A stretch of DNA of 64,000 bases from Mercenaria mercenaria (Eukaryota > Mollusca > Bivalvia > Venerida > Veneridae), in the NCBI RefSeq assembly GCF_021730395.1, contig NC_069373.1:44792501-44856500 (forward strand). The letters are read 5' to 3'. A program made the position numbers and the translations under genes. The notes under the pieces are model-generated. The model saw only the letters and a program-made list of their open reading frames with translations, made no database searches and had not been told where the DNA came from. The number at the start of each line of letters is the position of its first letter. The first letter of the stretch is position 1. Positions 33,940-46,765 of the stretch are shown piece after piece.

Positions 33940-34168
33940 TTCACAACGTTAACCAACAACGTTGTCACAACATTGATACGACTCCACATTTTTACGTTGT
34001 CACAACGTTGTATCTGACCGCAACACAACGTTATGCCACAACGTTGTCGCAACGTTGACACGACTCCACACTTTTACGTTGTCACAACGTTGTTTCTAAC
34101 GTTGTCACAACGTACAGCACAACGTTATAACAACGTTGTCACAACGTTACTGTGCTTCCTGGGTATAT
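33940..34168 (-). repeat. right subterminal block of ACAACGTTGT palindromes
   Basis: It is dense in AACGTTGTCACAACGTTGT-type words and includes two near-identical 'cgactccaca.ttttacgtt' stretches. It ends 'ctgtgcttcctgggt', the inverted partner of the terminus at 21997. Confidence 0.7.
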
Positions 34169-34899
34169 ATTAAAAATGCTTAATTCCTCTTGTGTTGTTT
34201 AAATAATGTTAACTTTCTTTTATGTATAATAAAATCCAGCAATAAAGATATATCATTGTTCAAAATACACAATAATTTATTACTTCTAAAAGCTATGTGC
34301 CTGAATGCATTTTTTATATTTTTGATAATAATAAACAGCAATAATGAGATGTAATTGTTAAAAAACTTACTTTATTAAAAATATGATAAAACACTATTGT
34401 ATCTTATCACTTTGTTTATTTAGCCCTAATTCAATCAAGCTTTCTAAACTCGTTATAAAGGTGAGAACTGATTTCTTATAAAGGTGAGAAATATCACCTG
34501 CAATTTATTTACTGCACAGTAGCTATACAGTAGCTTATTATGATAAACAGAAGCAAGTCTACCAATGGTCCCGACTTGTGTATTGGCCCTTATCGCCAAT
34601 ACGCAGACCTTATCATCTCCATAGGCCACATACCAGGCATACCAGAATCAGTGTCTTTAATTAAACTGTCTTAATCATGTCATATGTACACTAACTAGGT
34701 AAAAATCTATATCTAAGGAGTCAACTGTAGGCTCCGCCTTCATGACTATTATTGAGCTTAACTACTTTTTGAATGTATGTATTGGTATATGATTGTGCAA
34801 CTGTATAATCTTGTATGTTAGTGGAACTACATGCTGTAAATAAATATAAAAGGTACCTGTGTTCTGACCATAGACCCATGATAAAACATTCTATCTATG

Positions 34900-35250
34900 A
34901 AAGAAGTCTAAACTTCGTAAGTAAATATATGTATTCATGTATTCATGTCTCTATTCAAAAAGTCAAAACTATGTCATATGTACACTTTATATGTATATAT
35001 TGATATATTGGTCTCTTTTTAAAATAGTCTAATCTATGTGATATGTACACCATGTAGGTAAATATGTTGGTAAATGCTGATGCATTGGTCTCTCTATTCG
35101 AAAAGTCTAAACTAAGTTATATGTACACTTTGAAGGTAAACATGTTAGTAAATATCGATATATTGGTCCCTCCATTCAAAAAGTCTGAAACTATATCAGT
35201 ATGATTTTTGAATATGTGAACGAAGTAGAAAATTATTGATATTTCTATCT
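34900..35250. repeat. ~78-bp minisatellite, copy A (about 4-5 units)
   Basis: Units carry 'tatgtacac', 'atgttagtaaatatcgat', 'attggtccctccattc' and 'aaaagtct.aac'. The homologous array in copy B (54450-55210) has about twice as many units. It lies past the last exon of the oxidase. Confidence 0.75.
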
Positions 35251-35701
35251 CTCTATCTAAACGTCTTACCCATGTCAGTATTTCCTAGTACAAATATCAT
35301 GTAGATAAATATTAATTATATATATCGGCCCCTAAGTACGTCAGAATTTCCTGTAAATATGTTTTAGATAAATACTAATATATTGATCCCTCTATTTACC
35401 AAGTCTAAGCCATGCAAGTTTTTATATGAATTCCTTGAACATAAATTTTGATATACCTGACCACCATTTTTGATACCCTCTTTTTCCTATTCCGCAAACA
35501 TTTCATTCTCAGAGGAAAGAAATAAAACTCCAGACAGTTAGGCACGTTTTAAGAAAATGATATGGATATACAATTAGCTCTCATAATAATAATATTATCA
35601 ACGTAATATGTACAATATTTATGCGTGCTGTTTTTATCAACTTGGTGGGTCTGGATTCATCCAGCCTTATACCTCGGTGGTTACATCTTATTGCTACACA
35701 C

Positions 35702-35793
35702 TTATTTGAATATCTTGACCACCAAGATAAGTGCAAAAAGCGTCAGGTGGGACATTCTTCTGTTCATTTTGGCATCACTTACAAGCTTTTTGC
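35702..35793 (-). pseudogene. multicopper oxidase copy A, terminal exon
   Basis: This 92-bp exon corresponds to 55830-55921. The frame is open (…RRMSHLTLFALILVVKIFK and a stop), but the splice acceptor has changed: the bases before the exon read gcat where copy B has gcag. The exon would not be joined normally. It is part of the copy A pseudogene. Confidence 0.6.
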
Positions 35794-36541
35794 ATGCAAA
35801 AACAAATAAGAAACAAATGTCATTGTCGGGAACGTATCGCATATACAATAGTAACAGTTGAAGGCCAGTAATTCAAATCCTTCTTTATTTCAAAATAGGG
35901 GGTAGAATAGTTCCTAGTGAAATGCAAGTCAGTTGTGGTCCGCACAATAAACCGCTACTTTCGGTTTCGATCTGCAATACTTGCCTTATAGGGTGTATAA
36001 ATATGAAAACCAGCTCATTTCATGCAAAATGCATTCTAGCAGTGAAAAGTGTGATTAAAGTACTCGTTCTATATAAATTTGAGCAGAAAAGGAAAATTCG
36101 GATCTATTTACTTTGGACTTCTTTCGATTACACCAAAGAAGCATTTTTTCCGACCGAATTACTGGCCGTATTCCTAAAACACATATATAAGTAAAAAATA
36201 TCGACCATCTTGACAGGGTAAAACATTAAAGATGTGCATGGGAACTTGTCTTGGTCAGAAACCCATTGCAGAAATATACTCTTTGAAGCTAATAGTATCA
36301 TCCTAGTGCTAGTTCAACCGGTAAAATCAATTTATTGGTAAGTAACAGGACACACTTTTGAAAAGTCTTTCTTTACAATGATCAACTGACCCACTAGAAA
36401 ATTAGTAATATTAAATGTGTAAATAATGTCTTTGTAGTAGACTATTCTTAGGCAGTATTGTTGTTTACAATCACAATCTGTTCGCCTCTAAATTCTGGAT
36501 CGTTGTACAGCGGGCACTTTTAAAGAATGACTTAATCTAAC

Positions 36542-36709
36542 CATTGTATAAAAAGTTTCTGCAAATAGGGAATCCTTCAGGAGGGCGTGGTTTTGTTTCT
36601 CCTTCGTCAATAACTATTCCCATACCATTCGTGTTGTGCAGGTCAATATGACAATGCAAAAACCACATTCCGGGATTATCCGACCGGAATCGGATCACTA
36701 CGTAGCCTC
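36542..36709 (-). pseudogene. multicopper oxidase copy A, exon 2 (C-terminal copper site)
   Basis: This 168-bp exon follows 'atatttgcag' and encodes [14 protein letters not shown], then [19 protein letters not shown], the fourth copper-binding motif with its Cys, His and axial Met intact. The donor is GTTAGA rather than the GTAAGA of copy B; unspliced reading meets a stop directly (Gly then TAG). The exon itself is undamaged, but it belongs to a gene broken elsewhere. Confidence 0.75.
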
Positions 36710-36859
36710 CTGCAAATATATCCGTAGCTATTACACTAGGTCAACACTTCAAAGTTAATACCGCATTTGGGATTGTCCGACTGGAATCTGAAGGCTACGC
36801 AATGCCAGTAAACAATATTCTACTTATTTACTTTTAAGAAATTAGTTAAACAAGAAACC

Positions 36860-37003
36860 AAAGCCTATTTGTGCATATCGTCGGCATTTTCTAGTTCGAT
36901 GATTTTCCGCGGAGTTATGGCCCTTGATTCGTCAAATGTTATGATGTTTTGGCCACGTCTCATATCATTGGGGAGATTTCAACCAAACCTTACCGGAGTG
37001 CCA
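36860..37003. repeat. ~160-bp mollusc repeat, left of the Penelope-like insertion
   Basis: 'cgtcggcattttctagttcg', 'gagttatggcccttgattcg' and 'accaaaccttaccggagtg' match the units at 39850-40640 and 60480-61430. The insertion at 37003-39840 splits this array. Confidence 0.65.
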
Positions 37004-37137
37004 AAAAAACAAAGAAAAATATCAAACAGGGAGTGCCACGCACCAAAAGCGCAGCCTCCTCAAAACGAACCCCCCAGCACGCAAACGCGTGCACCACACA
37101 CACACACTCAAAGCTTACACATCAGGACAAAACGAAC

Positions 37138-37172
<35 letters not shown>

Positions 37173-39840
37173 AAAGCCAACACATAAGGACACGACGAAC
37201 AATAAGCATACACACACGCGCGCACACAAAGTAAACCCACAAGGACAAAACGAACAAACAAAGGAACACAGTGGGGCACCGCCTTGGAACGGTCAGTGGC
37301 AAAAACACCACTGGGGAGCTTAAACCGGTTTATGGTGCGCACCCAACCTCACTCTTACCCCCACCATGTTCCAAAGACATTGGACAGTGTAAATAAAAGT
37401 AATCCCCTCCAGGTGAATCTCTTACACACGTAATGGAAACAAAAAGGCATGGCATGTAAAACACAAAAAATGCTCGTGTATAAATATATAAAAAGCAAAC
37501 CTTAAGAACCAAAAACGTATGTACTCAATGCCTTTTCAGAAGACAGAGCAACAAGAGAAACACCCTTAAGGGCCCGACGAAACAGGCCAGAAGACAAATA
37601 TCAAAACAGTTCAGTCCTGGTAGGATTTAAAAACTGCTCATCATAGAGTCCTCCCTCTCTTCCGTCAGACGCAATCAAAGAGGGAAGCGTAGTGTCCAAC
37701 TGTAAACGGGTTGAACACTAAACATGCGGTATGTCTCAAAACAGTTGGGTCGTAACCTCTTTTAATAAAACGTTTGATAATCTTTTCAAATACATTTGGA
37801 CAATTACCATGACCCAAGATCTTACGAAGTTTGTAAACCACATCCCCATAAAAAACGGGTTTAGAAACACCTTCTCACAGAAGTGTCTTTAAATTACTAT
37901 TGAATTTTTAAACTAAATCAGAATTACGATAATAAAATTTAGTAAAATATTTACGCAATTTGTAATAACGGTAGCCTTGCTGAAGAAGTTTACTTGTAAT
38001 ACATTGATTACGTTCATTGAAATGCTTGACATGACTACACGCTCTGGCAAACCGAATTAATTGAGAAATATATACCCCATAAGATGTAGCCTGAGGTACA
38101 TCCCCATCCAAATGGGGAAAATTTACAATACTAAAATTAAAATCATCCCTCTTGTCATACATTTTGGTATGTATAATATTGTCATAAATAGAGAGATGTA
38201 AATCTAAAAATGAAGCATCAGTATCCGAATTGTGAGTTTCAATTAACTGAAGCTCCCTAGGATAAATAGTACCCACCAAATGACCAAAAAACGGATTATC
38301 CATATGAAGAATATCATCCAGATAGCGTGATGCATTATTAAATGCAGTTATAATATCTGCTTGCGTATCTGGAGAAAGGCTCAACATAAAGTCTCTTTCA
38401 TAACAATATAAAAACAAATCTGCGACAAGGGGTGCACAATTTGTTCCCATGGGAATACCAACAACTTGTCTAAAAACTGCATTCCCAAACCTGATGTAAA
38501 TGTTGTTCAATAAAAAGGAAAGGGCTTTACAAACTTCGTCACAGGTCCACATAGTATAATGTTTAATAATATTGCTAGTAAAAAAAGCTTTATCAAAATT
38601 GCAAGCGATAAATGTAGCATTCTCTCTGGCAAAAGTCTTTTGAATTAGGGCAGTTAATTTGTCATTTATTAAGTTATTAGGTAAAGTGGTATACAAAGTA
38701 GAAAAATCGTATGTACTGACTGTAGATACCTTGTAATTATTAATTTTCAGCTTATCCAGGATTTCGCCAGAATTTTTAATCGACCAAAATAAGTGTTTAC
38801 CAGAGTTTTCGTATACTTTATCGCAGTATCTTTCCACGTGGGCTTTCACAGCAGTTAGACATGTTGTTAATAGTTTTGAAATACATGTATTTGTAGTTGT
38901 ACAAGAGCTTGAATTAGCGATAAAGCGAGCTTTATATGGTTGTTTATGCAATTTAGGAATCCAGTACATGGTCGGTAGTTTAATTTGTTGATCGTCTATA
39001 CGAACTTTTAAATTAGAAACTTCAGTGATGTGATCAGTAACCAATTTGTTTTCAACAGAAGGACTCAATGTATAAGTTTTATATGCTATTTAGTTCGTTT
39101 TGTAAAACATTAATATAATGCAGGCGTCAAATGATGATAATATTGTTGGCCGCCTTGTCTGCTGGAACTAAGACATACTTAGAATGAAATTCTTGGATTT
39201 CCTTTTTCAAATGTCTTAAAGTAAACTTGGGTTTTGGTGGAAGCAGGTGTACATTAGTTTGATAAAATTTTATTCGAGAATCAACAATGTTAAAAATATT
39301 TCGTTTCCAAAACGTTAATGCATTTGGATCAGCGTTCTCACGACGACACCATTTAATACAGAAGGTTTCAATGGATTCTGCAATGTGACCACGACAAGAA
39401 TTAAAATCAATAGTTGAAGAAATTCTATATTTAGGTCCTTTAAAAAATAAATTACGAATACGTTTGTCTTTAATAATATCAAAATTACCAGTGATGACAT
39501 GACCTGCATCTGAATAGCAAAATTTTGAGTTTTTACATTCGCAGTAAGAAGGAGTATTTGTTTGAACATCTAAGTCGGAAACAATTTTATTTTAATTGAA
39601 AGTAACATTTCTTACAGGTGTTTTATATTTATAACAGATAATAGGAACTTCGGAGTTTCTGAAATATTTAGGCACAGAATCAATGACACGTTTATCCCGA
39701 AATATACTAGGTACATCGATGAAGTCAATACCTTTGTCCATGAAATATAATTTAAGAAAATGTCTCTCCAAGCCTAGCTATACATTTTCCGGTTCATTCT
39801 TTTTCAGCATTTTTCTTCGTTTATCTTATTTTATCTTGAC
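37003..39840 (-). mobile_element. Penelope-like retroelement, decayed, in intron 1 of oxidase copy A
   Basis: The longest open piece (39068-37908, 386 residues) is a reverse transcriptase: YWIPKLHK near the start, YDFSTLYTTLP (motif A, D), GIPMGTNCAPLVADLFLYC (motif B), RYLDDIL (motif C, YLDD-type) and DASFLDLHLSI downstream. Recognisable N-terminal sequence continues to about 39780 (VICYKYKTPVRN, CYSDAGHVITGN, VLVPADKA) and C-terminal sequence to about 37690 (FYGDVVYKLRKI), so the element is near full length but interrupted a few times. No GIY-YIG endonuclease was recognised. The tail 37003-37690 has conserved 3' sequence and a (CA)n run. The family is a type abundant in bivalves. Absence from copy B places the insertion after the duplication. 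Confidence 0.75.
37082..37172. repeat. (CA)n microsatellite
   Basis: Two CA runs separated by about 40 bp, within the tail of the Penelope-like element. The open frames across it on both strands are artefacts of the repeat. Confidence 0.9.
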
Positions 39841-39849
39841 AGCCCCACT

Positions 39850-40660
39850 GCTCTGAAACAACCAAGAGGAATTACACCAAACTTAATAAAAGTGATTGTT
39901 GCCAAGTCTACTTGCGCATATCATGGACATGTTCCAGTTTCAGCAGAGTTAATGGACCTTTATTCATCAACATTTATTATGTTTTAGCCACTTCTCTTAT
40001 TTAATTCGGTGAATTTCCACCAAACCTTACATGAGTGATCAGTGTCAAGTTTAATTATGCATGTTATACGCATGCTCTGGTTCAGTGATTTCTAGGGCAG
40101 TGATGACCCTTTATTTCTCAAATTGAATGATATTTGGCAAATTCTCTTACACCATTGGGCAGATTTACACCAAACCCTACAAGAGGTATCAGTCCAAAGC
40201 TTAATCATACATATCATCAGTATGTTTTGGATCAGTAATTTTCAGCAGATTTATGGCACTTGGTTTGTCATATTTTACAGCGTTTACATTACTCGCTGCA
40301 TAGAATTAGGCTTAATTTCACCAAATCTCACAAACGATTAGTGTGAAGTGTAGGTCTGCATGTTATTGTCATGTTCTGTCATGATTTTCAGCGGAGTCGT
40401 GACCCTTGATTTGTCAAATTTTTTCTACTTCTCCACTGGTTGGAATTTCACCAAACTTTACAGGCGTTACCATCACCAAGCCTTGAGATGTGTACATCGT
40501 TGGAACGTTATGCTTTAGCGGTTTTCCTTGGAGTTATATGGCCCTTAATTTGTGGCATCTTGCAATTTCTGCATGGTAAGTGGTGGGAGTCATACGTTTC
40601 TTCGCGAGAAACAATCGTCTCTAGTTTAATTTAGCTATACAATTTCATTTTTTCGAAAGA
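39850..40660. repeat. ~160-bp tandem mollusc repeat, right of the insertion
   Basis: Units carry 'accaaaccttacatgagtg', 'gcatgttatacgcatg.tctgg', 'ttcagtgatttctag' and 'ttatggcacttggtttgtca'. They align with 60690-61400 in copy B. Located in intron 1 of oxidase copy A. No protein. Confidence 0.65.
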
Positions 40661-41644
40661 AAGAAACAACATAAAATCTTTTTAAATGGCATTGTTATAT
40701 TAATTTACTGACGTATGAAGTTTGGGAAATAATTCTTATTAAGCAAATCCTATAACTCAAATATGTATTTAAGGTTAGTTGTCCTTAATGTCATTCGGCA
40801 ATTTCCGCAAGATCATGTATTATGCGTATGCGAGTTCTGGATTTTCCGACTGGTTGCGTGTATGAACTACATAACCAGTTGGGGATTAAATCACGGGTCA
40901 TCTGGAGAGGTTTTGAGATAAACATTCTAAACATGGAAATGTCGGTTTTAACATGCTTTGTTATAATTTCTGAATGTGAGATATACACTTATATATTTTC
41001 CCTTCAAATGATGACATTAAACCACCTGTGAACAAGTAAAGTACCTTTTAACATGAACGATGAGATAAAACCCGGAAGTTTAAGAAGCACTAGTTTTTAT
41101 TTTTGTATTTAAAAATTTCTTTTTCGCTCATCTGCTGTATCTTAGAAAACTCGCATCTTATCAGATAAATTATCCGTAGCTGGCCGCTATTGTTTAGACA
41201 CGAGTCCTGATAAAATATTTATTGACACTGAAGTCTCTGAAATATCAACATCAACGGTCTGTTTATTGAAAAAATAGTTCAAACCAAAATTTGTTTAAAC
41301 GCCTATTTTACGTAAAACATATTCAGTGGCGTTTTACAAAAAAGATATGCATCTTGATTTAGCAGTCACATCACTGTTCCACAAAAATATTATTGTTCGT
41401 CTGGGTGATAGTCTTTTACATTGAAAAGTATATGAAGTATATGAATAAATTAACAGAAGCTCACATAAATTTGTACATCAAATTCTCAGACATACTGTTG
41501 AAATATCATTAAAAAATGTGACAAAATTGAACCGTATTGTAAAAAAGTTCTGGAACAATGTAGCACACTAAAATTCAAATATAAAAATCTGAATGTATCG
41601 ATCGGTAATGAAAACAAGCCCATAGTGACAGACAATTTGCATAC

Positions 41645-43468
41645 CTGTCGGAACGATAATAGTGTCTTTCTCTGGTGGTCGGCGATTTAAACCCGGAACA
41701 TTGCCACCTGCCCAGCTGTCATTAGTCCAAGATGCAGAACTGCAGTAGCCAAATTTGTCTGTGCAGTTAATGTCATTAGAATTAGCGATCAGAATTCCTG
41801 TAGCTTGGTTGTACGTGCCAAAACCCATTTTCATGACATAAAACGAATGTCCGTGCAAGTGGACGGGATGTGACCAGCCCGAACCACTCCCTAAGTTAAG
41901 TAAAACAAACTGAACCAGTTTATTGGATTTCAATTTCTGAATATATGTGCATTTACATATTCCATTCATCTCACAGTCGTCATTGCATTCTGTGTTCAAC
42001 TCTTTTTCCTGTGTGAGAAGTGAGACTGTTGGCGGGACGAACTCTCGTCCATTTACCGAACCTGGTGTATTTCCTGGAGGTCCTGGAAAGGCAAAGTTGA
42101 AAATGTACTCCTCAAGTACACGATTATCTAGAACGTCTTTGTAATTTTGATTTGGATCGGTGTTGTTGACTTCATTGAGTGTTATACATTCTCTGTTTTC
42201 ATCAGGTGGGTAATATCCATAAGGGCAGTTGAATGTAGGGCACTTTGACGAAAGAGTGCACGTTTCCCGCCTGTTATTTGGAGGATTAGGAGAAGGAGTT
42301 GGACCTACGAAATCTTCGAACTCTAGTACCGCTTCGGCTGCATGGTACTTGGAGAAACCAAGACTCTCTGGTGTTTCTATTGTTTCAGCAATTATTAATA
42401 ACTCTTTAGAAGGGACTTCACTCGCTGCTGGAGCTTGCCAGTAGAAGTCGTATCTTTCCCCTGGGTGTACTATTATTGACTGCACAGCTATCCTGTCAAC
42501 ATTGTATGCGTCCGATGTTCGCAGTGATAGTCGATGACCATATATATAAATCCTTATCGGGTAGAGCGTCATTGCACCAATTATTCTAAATCGGTAGAGT
42601 GATCCGGAACGAATTTTAAAACGTTCAAGAGGTGCACCATTATTTGTATTTTCCGTCTTCCAGAATCGTCCTTTTCCATTCACAAGGCCTGACTGAAACT
42701 CATAGCGGCTGAACTACCCCCTGTCTACAGAATAGGTTGTATTTATCTTTGCATATGTCTGAAAATCAAACTGTTCAGTTATCATTCTATTGTATGCTGT
42801 TTCGGCGTCCATAAGATGATTCCAGTCTTGAAGTGACATGATGATTTCATTGTCTTCAATGATTGGATTCTTTCTTGGACGTACAATTACAGGGCCGTAA
42901 AGTCCCATGCTTCTCTGGTCTGCTATATGTGCATGGTACATAGCTGTTCCTGGCGGATATGCATTGAATCTATGCACGAATGTTTGTCCAGTCAGTATAG
43001 GACACTGTGTAACAAATGCGACGCCATCCATCCATGGCGTGTCTCTTTGATGTAATCCATGAAAGTGAACAGTCACGCTATCTGTGTGTAGAGTGTTTAT
43101 AATTGTAACATTTAATGTTTGACCTTCCCAGACCTCTATTCTTGGACCAGGAAATCTTCCATTATTGCAATGACTAGGCGCGAAGTTTGTCCATCGGCCG
43201 TGATAACTCGTGACACTTGCTCAGGAGTCAATGGAGCATTGTTGTTTTCTTTGCCTCGTAGCCTCAAAATGCCGTTGTCAGGATACACTAGTTGCTTTTC
43301 TTTCTCCAGTATCATGGTCAATTTATGCTCGATTACAAGCGTGCAAGAGCAGACCGTGTCCACAACTCTGCAGATACAATCGTCTTGTGTAGCTGTTGGC
43401 TGGACAGTTACCTCCTGTGCGTTGATACATGACATCAACCCGAAAAAGATCACGGCGACCTTCATCAT
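41645..43468 (-). pseudogene. laccase-like multicopper oxidase, copy A, exon 1 (broken)
   Basis: It starts MMKVAVIFFGLMSCINAQ, a signal peptide, and aligns with copy B through the cupredoxin domains. Copper motifs are intact: VHFHGLHQR, MYHAHIADQ and HPVHLHGHSF. Two changes break the frame: one T is missing at about 43161-43163 (copy B has the extra base), shifting the frame after RLVIAI, and TAG replaces CAG at 42714-42716 after YSVDRG. The exon ends at a GTATGC donor (41644). Damage is light, so loss of function is recent or the frameshift is a sequencing error. The nonsense change is harder to explain as error. Exons 2 and 3 are at 36542-36709 and 35702-35793. Confidence 0.8.
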
Positions 43469-43484
43469 TATCTAAAATTTCATT

Positions 43485-45385
43485 TAAAGATTATTACGAT
43501 AATATATAGACGAGATATAGTCTTCATTTGTTCAGAACAAACGGACCTACTTTAGTTATAATCACTAAAAGTCATGATTATTTTGATTTATATGCAAGCT
43601 CAAAATATCTTTAACTAGCGAATACTAGATTTTACATGTTTCTGCGGGGCTACGCCTCTCGTGAAAAATGCATGCAACATCTGGTGTTTACTCATTGCTT
43701 ATATGGTGTATTATATATATACTGTATCATACAAAACAAATGGCAGATTGCTTGTGTTTTTGACAAATTGATTAAATATGTTGTACAACTTGAAATGGGT
43801 GTTTGTTCAAAACCTGATATTATGTTTGATACTTTCTATTCAAAATATTAAAGTATGTTCGAAAATTTCTCATTGATTTTTTTTTATCGTAAAAGAGCTA
43901 GTTTCTCTTTCATTTCAAAGAATATATTTTTCCTCAGACATGTTTATTTCATATTACGAATACTTTATTATTTGCAGTGATGCGTTGAATCAGAAAATAT
44001 GTTGTAAGCTAAATGATTTATTAGCATCTTAATGCGTAACAGAAAATGATGTGTTCGATCTCGAGATTCATTCGGAATAGAAAGTAACTCAATAGTAATT
44101 CTTAGTGAAAGGAGAAAAACATCAAAGACATTCATTGCCATCTATGTATTACTATGAACAACAAAAGCCTTGTAGTCGGTAAAAATTGATAAGTTAACAC
44201 GATTTGACTGTACCTTCTGTCCATAATGACACGAGACTCCTGGGGCCAAAATAAAACTCGAGTCCCATTAAAATTTTATACTTAAAAAGATGAACAATAA
44301 ATTCTTATAGTTTATGTAAATATAATATTAACAAGTTTATGGTTTAAACAGCACTATGCATTAGGTTTAAAATAGTACACATTGTATACATGTATAGATA
44401 ATCACAGTATAAGTGTGTACTACCACTAAAACTGGCTGTGTTTAGCAATCAGTGCTGCATGACATTTAATCATGAATGTAGTTTTATATGCAAACTTAAT
44501 TGATACATTTAAAGAGGATCTTAAACTTTTGAAGTAAATATGTAAAAATAAAGTACTTTGGTGAAAGCTGACCATTGGATGTCTTTAAGTTCACCCTAAA
44601 CCTACTGTTTAAGTGGATATTTCCGTGCGTTAAAAAGTTAACGAATTTGGAATTCTGAACATTTGGCGTGCGGAAATATCAGCGAATTCTCGATTTCTAA
44701 GTTGCGTAGAAATAGCACGTCGTAAGAATCACTAATTTGTCTGGCGTAATAATTGCACTTTGGCTGACAGCATTATTATCCCTTACGTCGAGTCAATGCG
44801 GGAAAATCATTCGGATGAAAGCTATGGTAATTTATCCATTGTTCAAAATTCGTATAATTATTATTTCAATATACGTTCAAAAAATAATAAGTTAGTACAT
44901 TGTAACAATACTATATTTTAAGGTATAAATATTACACATGATTGTAGTTGTAAGTTATTAGCGACGTTCCCATATCAAAGAACGTGCTACATATTTCTGA
45001 ACTTATTGTTTGTCTTTTCTTTATAAAAAGGGTTACTTGCAAACATCCTAGTATTTATCAAGGAATGAAGTGTACACACGCAAACATGTAATTATCAAAC
45101 TGAAAAAAGTCTCTTTAACAAAACTTATTGTAGTAAATCCTTTAGTGACATTTTGTAAATGCATTTATAAGATTCGGCGTGTTTTCTTGCCTACGGTAGT
45201 TTATAGAAATTAGTTTTGCAAGTTTTGTACCAACAGGTAGACATTTTAGCAAATTATGATAACCTTTACCTTTTCCAGGTGTTTCCATACCGCTCTAGCT
45301 ATTTTCGACGTATTTAAGTCCTAAAGAAGTGATGCATCAATGCAATGAAGTCTCTAAAATACAGTGTCTAAAGATTTCTTTGAAT
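43485..45385. other. spacer upstream of oxidase copy A
   Basis: AT-rich DNA with no supported gene. It should include the copy A promoter, which would lie just right of 43468, but no clear TATA or initiator was chosen. The upstream part of copy B is outside the window, so conservation cannot be used. Confidence 0.5.
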
Positions 45386-45389
45386 GTAT

Positions 45390-46560
45390 CAAGTAATTTA
45401 CTTTTGCGTAAATCTATGGCAGTTCATTCCACAGTTTTGGACCGATAGTACAGAAACTTCTATCATTAAATATTTTGCAGTTGTTGTATAGAACAACATT
45501 ACAACATTCGGAATTTTCTGACGATCTCAAACCTTCTCTACTAGGAACATACCCTGTGAGGAATTCTGTTGAAAACGTAGGTGCTCTGCCAATATGACAG
45601 CTATACACGAAAGAACGTGTTTTCAACTCAGTCCTTACTTTCACCGTCTACCAATATGAGTCATACAATGCTTGTTTGGAACTGTCAAATTTCCTCTTGT
45701 TAAGGCCAAGTTTTGCGCACACGTTTTGAATACGTTGCATCTTACACACATCACCGTTAGCAACACCCTACAATTTGACATTCCAGTAAATCCAGATGTG
45801 AAATAACTAGAGACAAAACTATAATTTCAGTGGATGCTTTTGTTATATATTTTCAGATGTTTTTAATTCATAGGTAATTTAACATGGCTGTACGACATTA
45901 ACGACTTACATGATCTTTAAAGTTCAAGGTTTCGCCAAGAAATGCACCAAGATAGCTAATTGTGTTTTCACGTTTGATGTTATCACCAGCAATATTAATC
46001 GAATTTGTAAAACATTAGTTCAATTGAGGTCTGCTACCAAACATATTAAATTCATTTTTTGAAGTGTTCATTTTCAGTTTGTTTCTATCTATTTAGTCAT
46101 TGATTATAACTGCGCACCGTTCGAGGTCTCTGACCGCTTGTGATTCTACAGTTGCAGATGTGTCACGAAAGCTTTTATTTGCTATATGATCATCAGCAAA
46201 ACCGTTGACTGATATGGATTTAGGAATGACATCAAAAAGAGTTCCAGCATAGGTGAGATACAGCCACGGACCACGGCAACTGCCTTGGGGCACATTGCAT
46301 GCAAGATGGCGGTCTGATGAATTTACACGTTTGTTAAATCTGTAAAGAACAGCTTCCTTAATACGTTTTGACAGAAATGATAAATTACTCACAGGACGAT
46401 AGTTTGAAAGCTCTAGTTCAAGACCTGCTTTTTTAAGCAAAGGTCTAACAAATGCTTGTTTGTATTTCACAGGAAAAGAAACTTGATGTAATGAGAGTTT
46501 CACCAATTTAGAGATACTAGGGAGAAGTTCAGCTGCATGTTATTTCTACGTGTTGGCATA
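45390..46560 (-). mobile_element. LINE fragment, CR1/Jockey-group reverse transcriptase, decayed
   Basis: The 46506-46093 part reads [28 protein letters not shown], then [13 protein letters not shown] and GFADDH: reverse transcriptase motifs with a deletion between fingers and the FADD box. The 45644-45414 part gives the usual C-terminal tail of such ORFs (KVRTELKTRSF, FCTIGPKLWNELP). Pieces between carry SYLGAFLGETLNFKDHV-type sequence with stops and frame changes. The copy is 5'-truncated and dead. Confidence 0.75.
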
Positions 46561-46765
46561 ATAACTAGCTACGAAATCGTAGAATTCTCTTCACTTTATC
46601 ATTCCATCTTGAGTTAATTCAGTAAATTTGTCTACATTTTGTACATCCCATACTGGAAGTTCAAAGTTTTGGTATTCATTTAGGAATTGACGTATTTTTG
46701 AAATTTTTGCCAGGAAAACTTCATTTTTCGGCCAGTAAGTTATTAGACTCTCCTTGAGGCTATAA

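Larger units (their letters stand above)
21997..34168. mobile_element. candidate ~12.2-kb DNA element bounded by ACAACGTTGT-rich inverted ends
   Basis: The left edge reads ACCCAGCAAACACA followed by AACGTT-rich DNA. The right edge, read inwards on the minus strand, reads ACCCAGGAAGCACA followed by the same kind of DNA. Both ends are followed by 230-400 bp studded with the self-complementary word ACAACGTTGT. Each block shows only one such terminus, pointing outward, which suits one large element better than two small ones. If the outer TA is the duplicated target, the ends are CCCAG...CTGGG. No transposase was recognised inside. The interior holds a spliced gene remnant and several nested insertions. 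Two unrelated insertions remain possible. Confidence 0.4.
34850..43480 (-). repeat. duplicated segment, copy A
   Basis: This segment is collinear with 54450-64000: minisatellite, exon 3, exon 2, the ~160-bp intron repeats and exon 1 of the oxidase, all in the same order and orientation. The exon offset between copies is 20.1-20.6 kb, varying because of insertions and deletions since the duplication. The right limit in copy B is beyond the window. Confidence 0.85.

Noticed and set aside
37108-37342. Valine/cysteine- and histidine/threonine-rich frames
   Set aside because: They are translations of the CA microsatellite on the two strands.
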